A program made the position numbers and the translations under genes. A DNA stretch of 64,000 nt. It comes from Eudromia elegans (lineage: Eukaryota > Chordata > Aves > Tinamiformes > Tinamidae). Numbering within the stretch: the first letter of the stretch is position 1; each line of letters opens with the position of its first letter. The notes beneath the pieces were generated by a model that did not search any database, had not been told where the DNA came from, and saw nothing but the letters and a program-made list of their open reading frames with translations. The stretch spans positions 1,330,543 to 1,394,542 of the forward strand of contig PTEX01000138.1 in the NCBI GenBank assembly GCA_003342815.1. Reading direction: 5' to 3'. Below, piece after piece: positions 58,701 to 64,000 of the stretch.

Positions 58701-61700
58701 CTACTAATCTCAGTTTTTACTCAAAGGCTGTAAATGCAAACACTCTGGCAGGGCTGACAAGCCTTGCTAAAGAGAGTGCCTCCTCAAAGCGAGGCAGAGC
58801 AGGATCCTTTGAGAACTGTGTTTTTGAAACTATAAACCACCATGCACTGCAAGCAGGATTTAAAACCCCCCTCTCACAGCAGAATATCCTTATGCAACAG
58901 TATGAAACCTGTTAGGGTGCAAACTCTCCATCAAACTGGAATTTTTCTTGTGCCTGTATTATGAGGCAAGCTGATTTACTATGTCTGTTCTGGCAATGAA
59001 ACTATCAAAACTTAACATATATGCAGAGCTAAACAAAGCACAGGCAGAAACATCACCATACCTTGATTTTAAATTCCAGCTGGGAATTAATGGTGTACAT
59101 CATTTCTGTCCTTTCCATTTTCCGAGCACCTTCATTGCACAGTCGCACCAACTAGAAAGGAGATATTTAAAGGTTTAAGGCGTTCAGGACTTAGGACACA
59201 CACTGTTCTAGAAGCACTGCCCCGCTGCCAACTTTCAGGAGACTTCACGGCATGCTGTGGTTTCTGCACAGGACGGAAAGGCAGAGGGAGGGACAAGAAC
59301 CACCGTGGCGACCTCCTGCAAGGACTTCCCAGGAGACAAGGGCCCTGTTGGTATTTTCTCCCTTCTCCCTTGCTGGGGCGGAGGGGACACGAGCAGCAGC
59401 CGGTTGAGGGGAGGCAGGGCTGGGGCAGGAGGCTGCAGAGCCGCACGGGCGGGCGGGCGGGCAGCCCCCGGGCTCCCGCGGCGGGACGGCCGGCACCCCT
59501 GCTGCAGCATGGCTGCGGGACGAGCACGGGGCCAGGCTGCTATCCCAGCAAGTTTATGCAAAAAGATGTTTTGTGCTGTCCTAAGAAAACACCAACTGCG
59601 CTCGAACAGCTGAACAGCTTCGAGGTAACAGAAATAACAGACTGACACAGAAACTTCTTCAGGAGAGGACACACCTTAGTCCCTCAGGAGCCGTTTTTAA
59701 ATGAGCTCTGATAAAATCACTCCCGTGGAGGGGGCTCCCCCACCACGTGGGCACCGAGGAGCCAGCGGGAGCGGCCAGGGAGCTGGGCCTCCCTCGGCTC
59801 CCTCCATCGCACACGCGGTAAGAAGCAGCTGTGCTGGCAGCAGAGCAGCGCCGCTGCCCTTAGGATCTGGTGCAAGTACCATAAAAAGGGTTTAGACATG
59901 AAGCTCACCCCTAGGGGCTTGCTTAACGAACGCACCTTAGTCCGTTCACCCGTCACGGCTCTTCCTCATCACCCCAGTCATGCAGGGAAACGACCCTGAA
60001 GCCGAGGGCAGCGAGGCTCTTCCCTAAGGAATGCCTAACCCAGCACCCTGAGCAGCACCCCGGGACACATCACAGCCTCTGAAACTCTCAGACCTTATTG
60101 TCAAAACAATAACTCGTCTGTGGGCTTGCTTTTTTAAAAAAACACAAGGTTCCGTTTTAAAGAGCTTTCCGTTGCCACATTTTGTTAAGATGTATGGTAT
60201 TTCACACCAATGTAAAAAACACTTGCTAATCTGGTTGCTCAGCTTCAAATGAAATGAATTGCAATTTCTTATACAATTAAGTGATGCTGGCATTTGAAAC
60301 TATGCACAGTGAATGGACTTGTGCTCTTTCATCTTTGATTTTCACCAAAGAAACACAATTCCAGCATAAGAAGAAAAGAACTTTCAACAACTGGCAGAAG
60401 CAGAAACGGTCTACTTAAAACATGCCAAAAGCAGAGAGCATTCCTAAGGTTTCCTAGGCAATTCAGACTTCTTTTCTGTACTGTTGGGGCGTTCTTCCTG
60501 GCTTTTTATGGATGCAGACTCTCACACGGCTTTGTTTGAGTGACTGACAGCAGACAAAAGAGCTCTGTGAAACAGGTGAGCAGAATAAGCAACGAATGTG
60601 AAAATTATCAAGCGACTAAAAAAACCCCTAAATAGCTACATATCAGAGTGCATTTTTGAAATCACCAAAGCATGCAGTACAATTTAGAGAAAAAAACCCT
60701 CAAGACCGAAACAATCCTGCAGCCAAATGAAGTTTTTAGGAACGTACCTTACTCACTTCTTTCAGAGCTTGCTTGCAGTTCTCATACTTCGGTGAGTCTT
60801 TAGGTGTTTTCTGGCAAATAGTCTGAAATAAAAGTTTTGTTGCTTCAGAGGAGCGAGAGGCACCAGCTGTCACAAAGCCGGGGCTGGGGATGGTGCATCT
60901 CAGTGCAACGCCCTGCTGGGACTGGACACGGAAACCCATCCCACGCCAGCAAGAGCTCCGCGCCCCGGGAAGAGAGGCCTGGGCTCCTGCAGCTCTTCCG
61001 GGCTGTCTCGTGATGGTCATCCTCAGCAAAGGTCTTACTGCAAAAGGGCCCTTGGCCTAACCCTGCGGGCAACTTCTGTGCTAGCCTCCTCTGGGCTTTC
61101 GGCATCATTTTCACCCTCTACTGTACAATTCTTAGATTAACACCTGTAAATATTTTTGATTGCACGTTTGATCAATACGTTGTTGTCAACAGACCTGTAT
61201 CTACAGCCCTGTATATATGAAAGGATATGAACATAATATGAAGGGACTGGAACAAAACAGGAATTGAAGAGGAAAAAACACACAAATAAAAGAACATGCA
61301 TGTAAACATATGAGAAATCAGAGAAAATAAGCCTGTGCTCACATCCATCAGCAATGGAAGACGAGTAACTCTCTGCATTGGGAGTATGAGGAAAGAGATC
61401 ATAGGTAAATTCCTGCAGTCTTCATGGGATTCAATCCGTGAGAGCACCTCTTTAAATGCTGGATTTGTAGCTCTGGTGAGAAAAAGGAAAGGGCAGTTAA
61501 ATGGAATGCTTTAACAAGAACGACAAGCATTATCAGCACGTAATTTCTTTCTAAATGAATTATCATTTTGTTTCTTAAAGCAGGTGGCAGTTCAGGAGAT
61601 TTATAGCACTCAACCCTTCAGCTTTATTTTGGATATGGAAGACCACAATTGGCATTTAGAACTCTTGCAGTCTCCCACGCATTCAAAGGTGCCAACAAGC

Positions 61701-62138
61701 AAGTATGCAATACATACAACATGACTTTACCAAATTAGTAAAATTGTACCTAATAGGGGTAACAGAACTGAGCATATGACTATAAGAAGGATTGGACTAT
61801 GCAGCCAGGTTTATTTTCACACTTAATTATTCAAAGGAATTCGTGCATTAAGGAGAGCTGGCATCTAACTACATGGATATGGAAGCATGCATGGAAGCAA
61901 TAGGTTTTGCACTAAAATACCCCAACCTTTGCTTCCTACTAAAAGGGAATGATTTGTGCAAATGTATTTTCAGATTATTTCTTACAGCAATTTCTGTAGT
62001 GTTCGCTGCTGATAGACTTCATTAGTGCAATATTTTACATAGGGATCAAACGTTGAAGCAGCATGCTTTCCCACTATATCACTAATATCATCAATGAAGA
62101 TGTTGTTCTGATGTTTTGCTTCAAGTTCTTTAAAGAAT
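49583..62138 (-). CDS. ARHGEF26: ARHGEF26 (SGEF), RhoG exchange factor: DH-PH-SH3 C-terminal part
   Basis: Nine coding exons on the minus strand, in transcript order: 62138-61986, 61472-61343, 60822-60748, 59151-59062, 56223-56069, 53948-53772, 50634-50567, 50195-50091, 49725-49583. They total 1096 nt, keep one frame throughout and give 364 residues plus a stop. The first seen exon begins inside the DH domain, so the N-terminal half and the first DH helices lie beyond 64000. DH hallmark [16 protein letters not shown] segments RWLVKRGEL and [16 protein letters not shown], the PH helix [11 protein letters not shown]3 residues [15 protein letters not shown] and [17 protein letters not shown], and the end LLGLETNV are all visible. 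The family loads GTP on RhoG and acts in membrane ruffling, macropinocytosis and epithelial junctions with Scribble/Dlg1. The final ETNV fits a class I PDZ ligand (inference). Confidence 0.96.
50091..50195 (-). CDS. ARHGEF26: ARHGEF26 exon: SH3 domain, first half
   Basis: 105 nt with [20 protein letters not shown] and [13 protein letters not shown], the RT-loop part of the SH3 fold. Acceptor tccccag, donor G|gtgagt. Confidence 0.95.
50567..50634 (-). CDS. ARHGEF26: ARHGEF26 exon: PH C-terminal helix
   Basis: 68 nt, encoding [20 protein letters not shown] between the PH and SH3 domains. Acceptor gcgttgcag, donor A|gtaagt. Also GC-rich. Confidence 0.93.
52027..52299 (+). repeat. 20-bp minisatellite with CTCGAG core, about 13 units
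   Basis: The array is near-perfect; a representative unit is gccctcgaggcgctcccggt. Thirteen units run without a break. Eleven are exactly 20 nt, one is 22 nt (52147-52168) and one is 31 nt (52209-52239), the last a composite with an internal partial copy. Variation is mostly at a few fixed sites (gcc/gct before CTCGAG; ggc/gct/ggt after it), and almost every unit keeps CTCGAG. It sits in the ARHGEF26 intron 50635-53771. Confidence 0.95.
53772..53948 (-). CDS. ARHGEF26: ARHGEF26 exon: variable PH loop, extremely GC-rich
   Basis: 177 nt. It starts [15 protein letters not shown], as expected after the previous exon. A Gly/Ala/Pro-rich loop ([20 protein letters not shown]) follows and then the strands [20 protein letters not shown]. 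Almost every third codon position is G or C, unlike the other exons. Acceptor tcttggcag, donor GC|gtaagt. Confidence 0.93.
56069..56223 (-). CDS. ARHGEF26: ARHGEF26 exon: first half of PH domain
   Basis: 155 nt with [20 protein letters not shown] and [18 protein letters not shown], the beta strands of the PH fold. Acceptor ttttatag, donor AG|gtaaga. Confidence 0.95.
59062..59151 (-). CDS. ARHGEF26: ARHGEF26 exon: DH-PH junction
   Basis: 90 nt, 30 residues ([20 protein letters not shown]..., ending LEFKIK). It is the last DH helix and linker. Acceptor tttctag, donor AAG|gtatgg. Confidence 0.95.
60748..60822 (-). CDS. ARHGEF26: ARHGEF26 exon: end of DH domain
   Basis: 75 nt, 25 residues ([20 protein letters not shown]...). 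Acceptor tatttcag, donor AAG|gtacgt. Confidence 0.95.
61343..61472 (-). CDS. ARHGEF26: ARHGEF26 exon: DH catalytic helix
   Basis: 130 nt with [19 protein letters not shown] and the most conserved DH stretch, [15 protein letters not shown], which in this family contacts the GTPase switch regions. Acceptor tctcaccag, donor GAT|gtgagc. Confidence 0.96.
61986..62138 (-). CDS. ARHGEF26: ARHGEF26 exon: DH domain, first part in window
   Basis: Acceptor ttttgcag, donor CT|gtaaga, 153 nt. It encodes [20 protein letters not shown] and [20 protein letters not shown]. One base at the start completes a codon from an exon outside the window. Confidence 0.95.
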
Positions 62139-64000
62139 CTGCAAAAATAAAAAGAAACTGTTCTTTTTTATCCCCGAAATAGCAGACCCTCCCCAGCAAC
62201 ATCGTCAGCTGGCACAACTCATGGTTTTCATTACCTAGAGAAACGGTGAGTGGTTTGTATAAGGGTGAGATCACCTCTCCTTCTGACCAAGAAATACACG
62301 AAAGCTCTACACAAAGCCCCCGGGCGGGCGGCGGCGCGTCCCGGCAGAGCTCAGCACAAGCGGTGCCCACCATGGGCCCGATGTTCAGCAGTACTGTCAT
62401 GCAACGGCCACGGGGACAGCGAGAGGCTTCCCTCGCGCCCTGCTCCCCGGCGGCGGCGGTGCCGCCCTGCCCAGCAGCCCGGGCCCTGGGGCAGGCTCTG
62501 CAGAGCCCTCCCAGTCTCCCTCCAGGGCGGGAGGGAGACCCTGGGCCGTGCCAGGGCCTTTCGCTGGTGCTTTTGTAACACAGGAAAGCTGCAGTTCAAA
62601 AGAGCCACTAACTGGCCAAGACGGCGAAGCTGCAATGGGATCTCCTACCTCACAGGCACTTCTACTTAACAGCTGCCTGGAAATTTCATGGCAGTCCTCT
62701 AGCCTTAACAAGAAGGTAAAAAAAACCCTAAGAGTCGCACAGTTGACCATTTCTTATGTTCCACAGCAGCCACATTTCAATCACTGAACATCACAAACTG
62801 CAGAAAAAACCTGTGATCCATTCCCACCCTCTCAGGCCTATCTATAGCAGGAAGAATTTCTTAGCACGCTGCCAATTTACTCTGCTCAGGAAACCAGGCA
62901 ACACACCGTTTCTCCTTGCTGGATGCTACGGCATGCTGACAAGGCATTTGAACGTGCTGCGCTAGAACTTACATTTTTCAAGCTTACCTGGGGCTTCATC
63001 AAGGACATTATCATCAGAGAGCACAGCCCTGGTAGGGAACTCCTGGGCAGCAGGAGATTACCAAGCAGGAAGAGAGCGGGACAGTCCCATGCTGCTGCCT
63101 CCCAGGCTACAGGAAGCATCCCTCAAAGTCTGAATCCAGGGCTGTCCTGTGCGCATCCAATCCGCTAACTCCTATACACGTCAGGAAAGCAGACACAGCA
63201 CAGAAACCTCTATTTAGAATTTTAGGACAAAACCTGTCATAAGGATGAGTACAGCTAAATCACTGTCAATTTAGCCAGCCATCTGCTTGCAGTGTGTGAC
63301 GGGCCTTTCATTTAATACCAGGAGGAGCTAGAACTTTCCTGCTTAAAGCTGGATCCAATTAAGTGAAAGTCAGAGAGCATCACAAGGGTTTGACTTGCTT
63401 TGTTTTGCCCTGTGGTATTTAAAAGAAGTGCCCATTTTTTATTATGGTGAAACTCTTCCTCTCCTGAAAACGGTACCTACCAAGTTAGAAATACAAGTGC
63501 AATTCATTTTCTGAGTCCTTGCAGCACAAGGCCCAGAACTCCAGCAATCTCAGCAATACCGCCTTCGTCCTGCCTGCAGAGGGGCGCTTCCTCGCCGAGG
63601 TTTCGGGGTTCCTGCTAAGGGCCTTCTCCTGTCTTTACAGGGCCATTAACAGTCTGGGAACTGTAGCCAGCAGCAACGTTCTAACCTTTGCTCAGATGTG
63701 CTTCTTAATCTCATTTTTCCCACTTTCTTAAGCACACTATGTTAACTCAGATGCATAAAAACAAATGCACAGTGGAATACGCACAATGCTACAAATTATT
63801 TCCTAAAATTTGCCCTTCTAACACTGAAATTAGGTCTCATTCCTAACGCAGAACAACTTTAACAGCAGTTTTACCAAAAGAGATGCCCTGAGTACCCAGA
63901 CAACAACCACCTTCCTAATAGTAACCATTCTGGCCAACCCTCCTTCTCAACATTTACTCTCTCGTCTACTCTAAATAAAATATAACTGCCCAAGGCTTAC
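62139..64000 (-). other. ARHGEF26 intron extending past the window edge
   Basis: No further ARHGEF26 exon could be matched here, so the preceding exon must be beyond 64000. A GC-rich patch lies at about 62320-62560. The rest is ordinary AT-rich sequence. Confidence 0.6.

Larger units (their letters stand above)
49726..61985 (-). other. ARHGEF26 introns: overview
   Basis: The introns lie at 49726-50090, 50196-50566, 50635-53771, 53949-56068, 56224-59061, 59152-60747, 60823-61342 and 61473-61985. They mix AT-rich sequence with sharp GC-rich patches (about 51540-52560, 54360-54500, 55860-56040, 56560-56890, 59240-59530). A 20-bp minisatellite fills 52027-52299. No other gene was recognised. Confidence 0.7.

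Noticed and set aside
62988..63042. Exon-like segment on the minus strand (ctgcccag acceptor, CAG|gtaagc donor) that could extend ARHGEF26
   Set aside because: It is open only in a frame that does not fit the phase needed by the exon at 61986-62138; the required frame hits a stop. I also see no match to the DH domain.

Overview
This window is vertebrate nuclear DNA, almost certainly from a bird. The evidence is spliced protein-coding genes with GT-AG introns, compact introns, a 5'-truncated CR1 LINE with an avian-type 3' end, GC-rich patches inside AT-rich introns, and the amniote gene order GPR149 - DHX36 - ARHGEF26. Nothing prokaryotic was seen: no operons, CRISPR arrays or phage. A 42-base run of N marks an assembly gap.

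Layout. Positions 1-22693 hold the 3' part of GPR149 on the + strand: an intron, one internal coding exon (1666-2090), a ~20 kb intron, and the last coding exon (22121-22693), followed by a 3' UTR to about 23.5 kb. The receptor's membrane-spanning exons lie upstream of the window. Positions ~23.5-27.4 kb are intergenic with no recognisable gene. DHX36 on the + strand is complete: a CpG-island promoter, 25 coding exons from ATG 27698 to TGA 45225-45227, and a short 3' UTR. Summing the exons I drew gives an uninterrupted 2931-nt CDS (976 residues), and every junction keeps frame. Positions ~45.6-47.8 kb are a GC/CpG-rich spacer between convergent genes. From ~47.84 kb to the right edge, the minus strand carries the 3' half of ARHGEF26 (SGEF): nine coding exons for most of the DH domain, the PH domain, the SH3 domain and the C-terminal tail. 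The earlier exons lie beyond 64000.

The three genes are neighbours by conserved synteny and do not form a pathway. GPR149 is an orphan class A GPCR, here only its cytoplasmic tail. DHX36 is a DEAH/RHA-type G-quadruplex resolvase. ARHGEF26 is a RhoG guanine-nucleotide exchange factor. GPR149 and DHX36 are in tandem; DHX36 and ARHGEF26 are tail-to-tail.

I found no convincing new biological system. The points most worth a second look are a 20-bp CTCGAG-bearing minisatellite in an ARHGEF26 intron, an in-frame 48-nt candidate cassette exon in the large GPR149 intron, a CpG island with a possible unannotated first exon between DHX36 and ARHGEF26, lineage-specific GC-rich recoding of one exon each in GPR149 and ARHGEF26, and a tandem G-rich repeat in the promoter of the G4 helicase itself.
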